DNA of 64,000 bases from Alteromonas portus (GCF_005117025.1 NZ_SWCO01000002.1:1-64000); one strand, 5' to 3'; numbered from the stretch's first letter, positions 25,195 through 33,947 are shown. Program-made: numbers and translations. Notes: generated by a model not told the origin, from the letters alone.

Positions 25195-26058
25195 GTGTCA
25201 GAGCTTGTTAAAGAAAACAATAACGATAATGAGGCCTCTGTTGAGAAGGGGCTTTCGACACCTGTTCAGCAGCGGTTGCCACTTGCGTTTATTAATGGCG
25301 AAGCGCTAATTGAAAAGCCCGAAGATCTCTTCATTCCCCCAGACGCGCTAGAAGTCATATTAGAAACCTTCGAAGGGCCGCTCGACTTACTGCTTTATCT
25401 GATTAGAAAACAAAAGTTTGATATCACCACATTACCCATAGCTGACGTAACCAAGCAGTATATGGAATATGTGGATGCCATGATGTCGCTAAAGTTAGAA
25501 CTGGCGGCAGAGTACTTGCTGATGGCAGCCATATTGGCTGAAATTAAGTCCAGGCTTCTACTACCTAAACGCAGTGACGATTCCGACGAAGAAGAAGACC
25601 CGCGCGCAGAGCTTATTCGCCGGCTAAAAGAATACGAGCTAGTAAAGCAAGCTGCAGAAGATTTAGATATTCAGCCTAGACTTGAACGGGATATTTTCAC
25701 CACTCACGTTGAACTAAGTGAGAATGTGGCGCCAATTCGCATTGAGCCCGACGTGTCTTTAGCTGAAATTGTATTGGCGTTCAGTGCGGCTATGAAGCGC
25801 GCTGAAGCGTTTGAACACCATACCATTGCACGGGAAGCACTGAGCACGCGAGAGCGCATGTCACTCATCTTGTCGTTACTCACAACAACAGAGTATACGC
25901 CGCTTGAACGCCTATTTACGGTTGAAGAAGGTAAAGCTGGCGTAGTGGTTTGCTTCTTAGCAATTTTAGAATTAGTAAAAGAACAGCTAATTTTATGCAT
26001 TCAGGCAGGTCCTTATGCAAAAATTCATGTAAAATTAGGTGCCCATGAAGAAAATTAA
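25195..26058 (+). CDS. scpA: Segregation and condensation protein A
   Basis: Kleisin subunit of the SMC-ScpAB complex. The family core FEGPLDLLLYLIRKQKFDI, the helical AAEYLLMAAILAEIKSRLLLPKR and a C-terminal winged helix (FLAILELVKEQLI) are present. The GTG at 25195 was preferred (GGA 4-6 bases upstream); a TTG at 25165 is also in frame. The N-terminal about 55 residues are variable. It overlaps scpB by 14 bases. Confidence 0.9.
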   Translation: MSELVKENNNDNEASVEKGLSTPVQQRLPLAFINGEALIEKPEDLFIPPDALEVILETFEGPLDLLLYLIRKQKFDITTLPIADVTKQYMEYVDAMMSLKLELAAEYLLMAAILAEIKSRLLLPKRSDDSDEEEDPRAELIRRLKEYELVKQAAEDLDIQPRLERDIFTTHVELSENVAPIRIEPDVSLAEIVLAFSAAMKRAEAFEHHTIAREALSTRERMSLILSLLTTTEYTPLERLFTVEEGKAGVVVCFLAILELVKEQLILCIQAGPYAKIHVKLGAHEEN

Positions 26059-26638
26059 CACGGCGCAGCTTAAACAATTGGTAGAGGCAGCAATATTTGT
26101 TGCTGATAAGCCTATTTCAAAGCAGCATTTAAAAGAAACGGTACTCAATGAGTTTACCGTCGCTGATAGAACCTTGAGTAAGGTGATTAACGAACTAAAG
26201 TTAGACTATCAGCCAAGAGGCATTCAACTGGTGGAAGTAGCAAGTGGCTATCGCTTTCAATCGTTAGATGCGTTAAGCCCGTGGTTAAGCAAATTGTGGC
26301 AGGAAAATGCGCCAAAGTATTCTAGAGCAATGCTCGAAACCTTGGCACTCATTGCCTATCGTCAACCTATAACCCGCGGAGAAATAGAGCAGGTCAGGGG
26401 CGTGGCGGTAAGCAGTAATATTATAAAGACACTCACAGAACGAGACTGGGTAAAGGTAGTAGGTCACAAAGAAGTGCCTGGGCGACCAGCGCTTTATGCA
26501 ACTACCAAAGGCTTTTTGGACTATTTTTCGATGACGTCGTTGAGCGATTTGCCCAATGCTGATGCTTTCGAAAACATGGCTGAAAGCGTTGCGTCAGACT
26601 CGCCGCTTAAGGTGTTAAATGAGGCACCGTCTGAATAG
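26045..26638 (+). CDS. scpB: Segregation and condensation protein B
   Basis: 197-residue partner of ScpA with two winged-helix domains. The family blocks LVEAAIFVADKPIS, RGIQLVEVASGYRFQ and ALIAYRQPITRGEIEQVRGV are intact, followed by LYATTKGFLDYF. The ATG at 26045 overlaps the end of scpA, so translation is coupled; an upstream GTG at 26039 is less likely. SMC is not in the window. Confidence 0.92.
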   Translation: MKKINTAQLKQLVEAAIFVADKPISKQHLKETVLNEFTVADRTLSKVINELKLDYQPRGIQLVEVASGYRFQSLDALSPWLSKLWQENAPKYSRAMLETLALIAYRQPITRGEIEQVRGVAVSSNIIKTLTERDWVKVVGHKEVPGRPALYATTKGFLDYFSMTSLSDLPNADAFENMAESVASDSPLKVLNEAPSE

Positions 26639-26678
26639 ACCGTGCGACCGTAAACAAGCAATTAAAGAGTGAAATCCC

Positions 26679-27575
26679 ATGACTGAAAAGTTGCAAAAAG
26701 TACTGGCTAACCAAGGGCTAGGCTCGCGACGAGAAATGGAACGTTGGATTGAAGAAGGCCGAGTATCGGTCGATGGCACCAAAGCAACATTAGGAGATAG
26801 AGTCGATCACACTGCACAAATCCGTGTTGATGGTCATTTGCTATCTCGTCAAACAGAACAGCCAATTTGCCGTGTTTTGATGTACAACAAACCCGAAGGT
26901 GAATTGTGTAGCCGTCACGACCCTGAAGGTCGCGATACTGTATTTGACCGTCTTCCCGCTATTCGATTAGGACGTTGGATCACGGTTGGTCGTCTAGACA
27001 TGAACACCAGTGGTCTACTGTTATTCACCAACGATGGTGAATTGGCTAACCGCCTAATGCACCCAAAATGTGAAGTAGAACGCGAGTACGCAGTGCGTGT
27101 ATTCGGTGAAGTAACGGGCAAAACGCTACATACCCTTCAAAAAGGTGTAGAGCTGGAAGACGGCGAAGCAAAGTTCCTGACAATTTCAGGTGCGCCTACG
27201 CCGCAGCATGCTGAAGATGAAAGCATGAACCGTTGGTACAACGTGACTTTGAAAGAAGGACGTAACCGCGAAGTGCGTCGTCTTTGGGAGTCGCAAGGCG
27301 TGCAAGTAAGCCGTTTGATTCGTGTTAAATATGGCCCAATTGAACTGCAAAAGCGTCTACCGCAAGGTGCGTGGGTAGAACTAGGATTAGAAGACGTAAA
27401 CGCGCTTCGTAGCCATGTTCAACTGCCGGATGAAACGCAAACTATGGTTAATGTACGCCAGGGTAAACTTGACCACGCTCGTTTAAGTCGCATGCGTCGC
27501 TCGGTGAAAAAGCATAAAGTGCGTAAGCAACAAGGCCTGAACAAACGTGCTGGGCGCCCAGGCAAACGCAAATAG
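26679..27575 (+). CDS. rluB: 23S rRNA pseudouridine(2605) synthase RluB
   Basis: 298-residue RsuA-family enzyme. It has an N-terminal S4 domain ([22 protein letters not shown]), the catalytic Asp in [20 protein letters not shown], and the [14 protein letters not shown] block. A highly basic C-terminal tail (from about residue 265) is typical of RluB. A terminator follows. Confidence 0.93.
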   Translation: MTEKLQKVLANQGLGSRREMERWIEEGRVSVDGTKATLGDRVDHTAQIRVDGHLLSRQTEQPICRVLMYNKPEGELCSRHDPEGRDTVFDRLPAIRLGRWITVGRLDMNTSGLLLFTNDGELANRLMHPKCEVEREYAVRVFGEVTGKTLHTLQKGVELEDGEAKFLTISGAPTPQHAEDESMNRWYNVTLKEGRNREVRRLWESQGVQVSRLIRVKYGPIELQKRLPQGAWVELGLEDVNALRSHVQLPDETQTMVNVRQGKLDHARLSRMRRSVKKHKVRKQQGLNKRAGRPGKRK

Positions 27576-27602
27576 TATTCCACTCAATTTATATGAATGC
27601 AC

Positions 27603-27634
27603 AAGGCCGTTAGCGTATGCTAGCGGCCTTTTTT
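27603..27634 (+). terminator. Terminator after rluB
   Basis: AAGGCCGTTAGC (27603-27614) pairs with GCTAGCGGCCTT (27619-27630) with one G-T wobble, then TTTT. Confidence 0.9.
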
Positions 27635-27790
27635 ATATCTGCAGAAAATAAAAGTTTAATAACAACCAAATTCGGTAGATTAAGCCTATGAATCATTAAG
27701 TGCATTGCGATCTTCTTTTCAAACGATGGCGTAGGAAATTATGAATTTGCTACAACAAGTAGAAAAGGCCATACGGAATAGGAGATTGTT

Positions 27791-28594
27791 ATGAAAGACA
27801 TGCCTCAACTAGGAATGGGAACGTTTCGACTGAAAGGTGACGAAGCCCGTGAGTCAGTGAGTAGCGCATTAGAGGTTGGTTTCAGGCACATTGACACTGC
27901 TCAATTTTATGACAACGAAGCAGAAGTTGGCGATGCCCTAAAAACAAGCGGACTCGATAGAGGCGAACTATTTGTCACCACCAAGGTGTGGCATGAATCC
28001 TTGGGTGAAGACCATTTTATTCCAAGTGTTCACGAAAGCTTAGAAAAGCTGAAGCTAGAGTATGTTGATTTGCTTCTTATCCATTGGCCATATCCTGGCA
28101 ATGATATTTCTCTAGAGAGTTACTTAGACAACCTTGCAAAGGTGAAAGAGCAAGGACTTACTCGTCACATTGGAGTATCTAATTTCACCATTGATTTGCT
28201 AGGCAAGGCCGAAGAGATTTTGGGTAAGGGAGAGATTTACACCAACCAAATTGAAATCCATCCTTTCATGCAAAATAAGAAGGTTGTTGAAGCTTGTAAG
28301 GAAAAAGGTATAAAAGCGACTGCATATATGCCATTTGCTGTTGGAAAAGTAATAAAGGACGAAACGTTATTGCGAATAGCGCAAAGCCACGATGCGACGC
28401 CGGCGCAAGTTGTTCTGGCATGGATGGAGAAACGCCACATTTATGCCATTCCTTCATCAACCAGTAAAGTACACTTGGCAGAGAATTTAGCTTACGGTGG
28501 TGTACATTTAACTGATTCAGAGCTCGCACTAATTGATGATCTTGATAACGGCGAGCGTATTGTTAACCCTGACTTTGCGCCCAATTGGGATTAA
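27791..28594 (+). CDS. dkgB: Aldo/keto reductase, 2,5-diketo-D-gluconate reductase B type
   Basis: 267-residue NADPH-dependent aldo/keto reductase, the same length as E. coli DkgB. The AKR tetrad is visible: D and Y in HIDTAQFYDNEAEVG, K in TTKVWHE, H in LLIHWPYPG. The motifs TRHIGVSNFTIDLL and IPSSTSKVHLAENL match the family. It reduces aldehydes such as diketogluconate or methylglyoxal in relatives. It stands alone, with hairpins downstream. Confidence 0.88.
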   Translation: MKDMPQLGMGTFRLKGDEARESVSSALEVGFRHIDTAQFYDNEAEVGDALKTSGLDRGELFVTTKVWHESLGEDHFIPSVHESLEKLKLEYVDLLLIHWPYPGNDISLESYLDNLAKVKEQGLTRHIGVSNFTIDLLGKAEEILGKGEIYTNQIEIHPFMQNKKVVEACKEKGIKATAYMPFAVGKVIKDETLLRIAQSHDATPAQVVLAWMEKRHIYAIPSSTSKVHLAENLAYGGVHLTDSELALIDDLDNGERIVNPDFAPNWD

Positions 28595-28624
28595 CGCAAA
28601 GCAATACACATTCATTTTTTAAGT

Positions 28625-28704
28625 AGCGGGGCTAGCGCTAGATGCAACCCCGCTTTGTATACTATGTCAATTGCAATAGGCCGCCTAAGGGTTTAACAGG
28701 CGGC
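28625..28704 (+). terminator. Paired hairpins after dkgB
   Basis: AGCGGGG (28625-28631) pairs with CCCCGCT (28648-28654), followed by TTGT. A second stem GCCGCCT (28680-28686) / AGGCGGC (28698-28704) is followed by ATTT. Either could end the dkgB or the convergent maa transcript. The rest of the gap 28595-28822 shows nothing else. Confidence 0.55.
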
Positions 28705-28822
28705 ATTTGGATATTCTTGAAATTTACCTGCTGAGCTATACGAGTCAAAGTAACATCGATGAACGAGAATAGCTGGGTCTCATTGAAAGACGTATGCGTT
28801 AGTATGTGCTTGTGATAACGGG

Positions 28823-29395
28823 TCACACGTTCTGTTCGGCTTGCTCTATTTCTTTAATTACTTTGGCGGGGTTCCCACCTATAACCACGTTGTCGCCAAA
28901 CGACTTAGTTACCACAGCGCCAGAGGCCACCACCACATTGTCTCCCAAGGTTACACCAGGATTTATGACCGCCATGCCACCAATCCAGCAGTTGTCGCCA
29001 ATAGTTATAGGCTTGGCGAACTCAATACCGGTTGCCCTTTGTACGGGATCCAATGGATGCGTAGCGGTGTACAGACCGACTTGAGGCGCAATCATACAGT
29101 TATCACCTATCGTGACCTTTGCTGCATCCAAAATCACACAGTTGAAGTTAGCGAAGAAATTTTCGCCTACATGGATATTTTCGCCATAATCGCATTTGAA
29201 TGAAGACTCGATGTAAAGCCTCTTTCCAGTGCTACCAAACAGCTGTTTTAGCAGCCTGGTGCGCTTTTTGTGGTCGCTTTGACAAGTCGCGTTAAGCTCG
29301 TCTAATTGAATACGGCATTGCTTTCGCAACGCCGTTAACACTTTGTCTGACGGGAAGTATAAATCGCCAGCAAGCATCTTTTCTTGTTCAGTCAT
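28823..29395 (-). CDS. maa: Sugar O-acetyltransferase (maltose acetyltransferase type)
   Basis: 190-residue left-handed beta-helix acetyltransferase. The N-terminal MTEQEKMLAGDLY is the Maa-type domain. Hexapeptide repeats run from about residue 65 to 185 (VTIGDNCMIAPQVGLYTATHPLD, ITIGDNCWIGGMAVINPGVTLGDN), with the catalytic His in TATHPLD. It acetylates sugars with acetyl-CoA; the acceptor is uncertain. Confidence 0.9.
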   Translation of the reverse strand: MTEQEKMLAGDLYFPSDKVLTALRKQCRIQLDELNATCQSDHKKRTRLLKQLFGSTGKRLYIESSFKCDYGENIHVGENFFANFNCVILDAAKVTIGDNCMIAPQVGLYTATHPLDPVQRATGIEFAKPITIGDNCWIGGMAVINPGVTLGDNVVVASGAVVTKSFGDNVVIGGNPAKVIKEIEQAEQNV

Positions 29396-29436
29396 GTCAT
29401 TCCGAAACGTTGGGCTTAGATATTCGAGCCGATACG

Positions 29437-30108
29437 TTACTGCGCACCACCGTAGCTTACAACGACTTTTTGCTTTAACTCGTCACTTTCAATGTCTAAG
29501 TTAACAGGGCGGTGCAATATAATGCTACCGTCTACAATCACCGAAGCACTGATCGACAGGGTAGGTTTGTTATCTGATTTATTACCCCAAGAGCTCTCAC
29601 TTTCTTTATATACGATATCGCCTAAAACATGAGATGAGCCAGATAAAGTAATGTCGCCGTTAAGTGTTTTAATGTGCTTTTCAATAGTTGTATCAACAGC
29701 AGTTATGTCACCGTTGACGGTTTCAACGCTACCGCCAATTGTACTTTGTGTGGGAAGCGTCACATCTCCATTCACAGTCTCTAGGCTCTTAAATACATTA
29801 AGGTGTGAAGTTGCGCTTACATCGCCATTTACAATGTCGATATTTCGGACAGACACATGGCTTCCCATTTCAAGGTTGCCATTAACGATGCTGACTTCAT
29901 CCGCACCAGCGTGATCGCTTATTTCCACGTTACCATTAACAGAGGAAATATCGCCCGCGTGTTTCCCTTCTGCTATGTCAATATTGCCGAGAATAGAGCT
30001 AAAGTCACTGCCTTCCAAAGCATTCGCGTTGCCAACATGGATAACGCAGCCAGAAAGTAAAGAGACAGAAAGCAACATAGCAGCACTAGCAATAATAGAC
30101 TTTTTCAT
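29437..30108 (-). CDS. Repeat-containing lipoprotein (DUF4097/polymer-forming-like beta structure)
   Basis: 223-residue predicted lipoprotein: signal peptide with lipobox LLSGC, lipidated C21. The body is six or seven imperfect repeats of about 18-21 residues centred on (V/L)NGN(V/L) or NGD(V/I), for example SSVNGNVEIS, SIVNGNLEMG, ETVNGDVTLP, KTLNGDITLS. This suggests a right-handed beta-helix or bactofilin-like fold. The function is unknown. It contains one exact dispersed motif (29847-29856), read VSVR inside a repeat. It probably sits in the outer or inner membrane facing the periplasm. Confidence 0.78.
   Translation of the reverse strand: MKKSIIASAAMLLSVSLLSGCVIHVGNANALEGSDFSSILGNIDIAEGKHAGDISSVNGNVEISDHAGADEVSIVNGNLEMGSHVSVRNIDIVNGDVSATSHLNVFKSLETVNGDVTLPTQSTIGGSVETVNGDITAVDTTIEKHIKTLNGDITLSGSSHVLGDIVYKESESSWGNKSDNKPTLSISASVIVDGSIILHRPVNLDIESDELKQKVVVSYGGAQ
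29847..29856. repeat. Intragenic dispersed motif in the repeat lipoprotein
   Basis: Exact GGACAGACAC on the + strand; in the gene it reads H-V-S-V-R. Confidence 0.82.
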
Positions 30109-30369
30109 ATTCTTATATCCTTAACGATTTTTATATATTTTAGGTAACACGCTTTGAAAGTTTTCGTTTCAAGCACAAATTTTCGTGTTGTTGGCATGCA
30201 CATATCACATATCGTGCCATCGTAAAAAGACTAATGAAATCATGGGTTTAATAATGTTGGTTACCTACTAAAAAAAGGTTTAATGACGTAATGGATAATT
30301 TTATAGCCACATCTGCCAATAGATGGCGAATTTAACCATTTAAAATCAGGTGTACCTAAGTTCAGAAAG

Positions 30370-30704
30370 GGACAGACACTTGCTTGGAGGAATCAACGAG
30401 ACAAAGAATAAAAAATGGACAGACACTACAATTTGAACAGATACCTTTTAATCTTAAGTTTCATTTTTTAATTGTATGTCCAAGAAGTACAGTCTAGTTA
30501 AGAAGGGGCAGACACTTCAATTTGAGCAGATACTTTTTGGTCTTAAGTTTCATTTTTTAAGTGTGTGTCCAAGAAGTGCAGTCTAGTAAAGAAAAGGACA
30601 GACACTTCAATTTAAACAGATATTTTTTTAGTCTCAAGTTTCATTTTTTTAAGTGTGTGTCCAGCGAGTACAGGTAGGGTTTTTAGGCTATGTGAGTGTC
30701 TGTC
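30370..30704. repeat. Tandem motif-bounded repeat array in a 670-base gap
   Basis: The gap 30109-30778 has a lone copy at 30370-30379, then three tandem units beginning at 30417, 30506 and 30596 (period 89-90). Each unit starts with a GGACAGACAC-type motif (GGGCAGACAC in the second) and has an AT-rich centre (TCTTAAGTTTCATTTTTT). Each ends at offset 55-57 with TTGTATGTCC, GTGTGTGTCC and GTGTGTGTCC respectively. A final GTGTCTGTCC is at 30695-30704. No gene is seen; the arsC promoter must lie right of it and the lipoprotein promoter left of it. Confidence 0.9.
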
Positions 30705-30778
30705 CATAGTTCTTACGTTACTCTTAATAGTATGTTGGTATTTGTAGTTTTTACTTTATTTAGTGAGGTTAGGTAACG

Positions 30779-31273
30779 ATGATAAAGATTTATCACAACC
30801 CGGAGTGCGGCACGTCCAGGAATGTATTGGCGGTGATCAAGGCTGCTGGATATGAAGTTCAAATTATTGAGTATTTAAATGTTGGGTGGGAACGTGAACA
30901 ACTAACTTATTTATTGAATGCAGCTAACCTTAGCCCTCGACAGGCGCTTCGCACAACAAAGTCGCCAGCTGCTGAACTAGGGTTACTTGATGAGACAGTG
31001 AGTAACGAAACTATTTTTGAATTGATGTTGAAACACCCCATTTTAGTGAATCGGCCTATTGTTTGCATTCCCAAAGGTGAATATGAAAAGTCCGCTTCAT
31101 CTACTGAACTAGTAGATGAGGGTAAGACTGTTTCTAATAGTTTAAAAGAGACAGTAAAACTTTGCCGTCCAAGTGAAGCTGTACTGGATATTTTACCTGT
31201 ATGGCCACAAGGCCCTTTTGCTAAAGAAGACGGCACACCATTAATAGACCAAGATGGCAAACGAGTAGTTTAA
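30779..31273 (+). CDS. arsC: ArsC-family arsenate reductase (glutaredoxin type) with an insertion
   Basis: 164-residue thioredoxin-fold reductase. Catalytic C10 is in HNPECGTSRN; the arsenate-site arginines are in NRPIV (R92) and LCRPSE (R130). E. coli R773 ArsC and housekeeping relatives are about 115-141 residues. The extra length is a Ser/Glu/Lys-rich stretch at about 101-125, placed between the RPIV strand and LCRPSE. It is in frame, and all catalytic residues are intact. No arsR or arsB is nearby, so a general reductase role is possible. Confidence 0.88.
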   Translation: MIKIYHNPECGTSRNVLAVIKAAGYEVQIIEYLNVGWEREQLTYLLNAANLSPRQALRTTKSPAAELGLLDETVSNETIFELMLKHPILVNRPIVCIPKGEYEKSASSTELVDEGKTVSNSLKETVKLCRPSEAVLDILPVWPQGPFAKEDGTPLIDQDGKRVV

Positions 31274-31285
31274 ACGGAGCAGTTT

Positions 31286-32572
31286 ATGCAGGACAAATAC
31301 GCGCAGTTGAATAAGGCTAAAAGGCTTGCATTGGCCTGTTTGATTTTTGCTGCGGGTGTATTTGTCTTAACCGTGTTACTCCCCAAGTTTTATACAGGTT
31401 TACAAGGTGCATGGTGGTTGGGGCTTATTAAGATGGCCAGTGAAGCAGCGCTCATCGGTGGTCTAGCTGACTGGTTTGCTGTGACGGCACTCTTTAAACC
31501 TATTCCTGCCCGGTACCCTATTCCTCACACCAATATTGTGGCTAGCAACAAGTCCGTAATCGCTAATAACTTGTCATTGTTCGTTAAGGAAAAGTTCTTT
31601 CATCCCGAAGCAATAGAGAAGCTAATTCGGGACAGCGACCCTGCTAAAGGTGCGGGAAGGTGGTTGTCACAAGATAGAAACGCTACCCGTTTAAGTCGCT
31701 TTCTGTGCGATGCTTTTGCAGGCGTTCTGCGCGTGCTCGATGACAAACCTGTGAAAGCGTTTATCGCTAAAACCGCACAGAAGGGCATTAACCAACTTGA
31801 TCTTAGGCAATTGATGGCAACCTCGTTAGGCGCCGTGACGAAAGAACGCCAGCACCAAGTCGTACTCGATAGGGTATTAGGGAAACTAGCTAAACTGCTC
31901 GCAGAGCCCGAAACTCAAATTTATATAGCAGATACGTTAGTAGTATGGCTAAAAACCGAATACAGTCGAATTGAAAAGCTCTTGCCCTCTAGCTGGCTAA
32001 GCGAGCAGGGGGCTCTCATTGCTGTTAAAGCCGTTTCAAGTATCTTAGAAGATATATACGAAGATGAGCACCACCCCATCCGACATGCGTTCGATGAGCA
32101 AGTACACGAATTTCTTTACGAATTACAGCACAGCCCGTTAATGGAGAAGAAGGTAAACAGCTATCGGGAAAAACTCATCAATGACCCAGCGTTAAACGCA
32201 TACGTTCAGCAATCATGGGCTAAATTCCATCAATGGCTTTTAACGTCGCTTGAAACGCAAAATGGTAAAGCAGAAACAAAGGTGTCGGGCCTTTTGAAAG
32301 ATTTGGGCACAACGTTAACCCAAGACAGTGAGTTAGCAAAAGCGTTTAATAAACACATTGGAGAAGCGGCTAAATATATGGCGCCTGAGTTAGCTGAATT
32401 TCTAACCCGTCACATACGCGATACCATCAATAGTTGGGATGAACGTGAAATGGCTGAGCAGGTGGAGTTGAATATAGGCCGTGATCTTCAAAAGGTTCGC
32501 ATAAACGGCACGATAGTAGGCGGGTTGATAGGTGCAATGTTGTTTGGCATAGAGGCGCTGCTTGGCCTCTAG
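31286..32572 (+). CDS. DUF445 family membrane protein (YjiN-like)
   Basis: 428-residue protein with an N-terminal membrane segment (about 15-35) and the DUF445 start (KMASEAALIGGLADWFAVTALFKPIPARYPIPHTNIVASNK). A long helical cytoplasmic or periplasmic body follows, and then a C-terminal hydrophobic anchor (RINGTIVGGLIGAMLFGIEALLG). The function is unknown. It begins 12 bases after arsC and is likely co-transcribed. Confidence 0.88.
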   Translation: MQDKYAQLNKAKRLALACLIFAAGVFVLTVLLPKFYTGLQGAWWLGLIKMASEAALIGGLADWFAVTALFKPIPARYPIPHTNIVASNKSVIANNLSLFVKEKFFHPEAIEKLIRDSDPAKGAGRWLSQDRNATRLSRFLCDAFAGVLRVLDDKPVKAFIAKTAQKGINQLDLRQLMATSLGAVTKERQHQVVLDRVLGKLAKLLAEPETQIYIADTLVVWLKTEYSRIEKLLPSSWLSEQGALIAVKAVSSILEDIYEDEHHPIRHAFDEQVHEFLYELQHSPLMEKKVNSYREKLINDPALNAYVQQSWAKFHQWLLTSLETQNGKAETKVSGLLKDLGTTLTQDSELAKAFNKHIGEAAKYMAPELAEFLTRHIRDTINSWDEREMAEQVELNIGRDLQKVRINGTIVGGLIGAMLFGIEALLGL

Positions 32573-32707
32573 CCATTTATTTAAGCAAGTTGAATTAGCA
32601 GATGTGAGTATGAATAGCTTAAGTGTCGCTCTGTGAATCAGCGCTAGAACGCAAATTAAAAAGTAACTATTCTAACGCTTTGTATTGCCAACGAATCTTA
32701 AAAAAGT

Positions 32708-33361
32708 TTACTTCGCTGCTAGTGCAAAAACCAAGTTGTCAGCGTCTACCTTACCTTTCAAACCGCCTTCAAGCACTGAGCGCTCTAACCTCTGAATGTT
32801 GTAATCGGCTGAATAAAGAGACTCAACGGTTTTTTCGTTTACGCTAAATGGAGGGCCGGCCATTTCATTCTGGTCATACTCGAATGAAATGATTAGCTGG
32901 GGGGCGCATTGGGTAATAGCAATTAGGTGCGCAGCATATTGCTCGCGAAGCGGGCTAGGCAGCGCTACTAAAGCGGCTCTGTCGTAAACACCAGTAACGT
33001 CACCTATGTCGCTTGATGTGAGTTTAAAAATATCGCCCACGTGTATGGTTAAGCCGTCTTTAGCATAAACCTTACCCTTTGCTGTTGGGGTAACGGTAGG
33101 CTCTGCGTCAAGCTCTTCAAACAGCTGTATAATAGCCACTTCGCTTAGCTCAGCACCAACCACTTCACAACCCTTGGAAAGTAACCAAGCAATATCACGG
33201 GTCTTTCCACATAGGGGAACAAAAATACGCTTTAAAGATGTGCTAGGGCTATCTTCGCCAAGCAGATATGATGCATATTTTACAAGAAGTGCATTCCCTT
33301 CAGGTTCGTGAAATCCAATCTCGTTCTTTTGCCATTTACTGTGCCAAAAACTATGTTCCAT
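32708..33361 (-). CDS. tpm: Thiopurine S-methyltransferase
   Basis: 217-residue SAM-dependent methyltransferase. The N-terminus WHSKWQKNEIGFHEP and the SAM-binding RIFVPLCGKTRDIAWLLSKGCEVVGAELS are typical of bacterial Tpm, linked to tellurite/selenite or thiopurine methylation. YDRAALVALP and SFEYDQNEMAGPPFSV follow in the expected order. It stands alone, convergent with the DUF445 gene. Confidence 0.92.
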   Translation of the reverse strand: MEHSFWHSKWQKNEIGFHEPEGNALLVKYASYLLGEDSPSTSLKRIFVPLCGKTRDIAWLLSKGCEVVGAELSEVAIIQLFEELDAEPTVTPTAKGKVYAKDGLTIHVGDIFKLTSSDIGDVTGVYDRAALVALPSPLREQYAAHLIAITQCAPQLIISFEYDQNEMAGPPFSVNEKTVESLYSADYNIQRLERSVLEGGLKGKVDADNLVFALAAK

Positions 33362-33431
33362 ATAAACCTCAAGTAGGTAAGCGATATATCTCTAAAAAAA
33401 CAGACGTTTTTATGAAGGGTATTAGAAACAA

Positions 33432-33458
33432 AAAAGGTAGCGAGAAACGCTACCTTTT
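33432..33458 (-). terminator. Terminator of the bamE transcript
   Basis: AAAAGGTAGCG (33432-33442) pairs with CGCTACCTTTT (33448-33458) with a 5-base loop. It is A/T-flanked on both sides, so it may work in both directions. Confidence 0.8.
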
Positions 33459-33466
33459 AAACAAAA

Positions 33467-33823
33467 TTAGTTATCAAGCGGTGTATTGAAGTCTTCAGAT
33501 AACTCGAAGTCACCTTCAACCGTTGTCACTTTGTTGTCTACAAAGTTAATTACCATTTGCTTTTGAAAATCTTCACCACGCTTTTTCATACCGCGCTTCA
33601 TATCGTAAACGTAGTACCAAGTGTCATCGTCGAATGAGTCTTGAACAACAGGGTTACCTAATACATAAATAACTTGTTCTTTTGTCATTCCAACGCGCAG
33701 CTTTTCCACATCTCTTTGGTCAAGAAAGTTTCCTTGAGGAACATCGATTCGATAAATCCAGTTCGAACAAGCGGTTGATGTAAGTGTGATACCAAGAATT
33801 ACTAATAGGTGTTGCAACTTCAT
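33467..33823 (-). CDS. bamE: Outer-membrane assembly lipoprotein BamE
   Basis: 118-residue SmpA/OmlA lipoprotein of the BAM complex. The signal peptide ends at a lipobox (STAC, C19). The family sequence IYRIDVPQGNFLDQRDVEKLRVGMTKEQVIYVLGNP is intact. It lies downstream of recN on the same strand, as in E. coli. Confidence 0.94.
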   Translation of the reverse strand: MKLQHLLVILGITLTSTACSNWIYRIDVPQGNFLDQRDVEKLRVGMTKEQVIYVLGNPVVQDSFDDDTWYYVYDMKRGMKKRGEDFQKQMVINFVDNKVTTVEGDFELSEDFNTPLDN

Positions 33824-33947
33824 GCGTTAATTTGTCCAGTATTGCCTTTGTTAGTGTCATTGAACTTCGCTAAAGCGATTTTCGAGACTGTTTTATTGCA
33901 AGCGCGAAGGCATGCTACATTGACAACTATGACCAATCAACTGCATT

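Noticed and set aside
30417-30662. Possible CRISPR array
   Set aside because: The whole 89-90 bp unit repeats, including the supposed spacers; there are only three units and no cas genes.
591-30704. Motif as a DNA-uptake or chromosome-orientation signal
   Set aside because: The even strand distribution argues against KOPS/Chi-like use. An uptake role cannot be excluded, but clustering in tandem arrays and the sharp density change fit a mobile repeat better.
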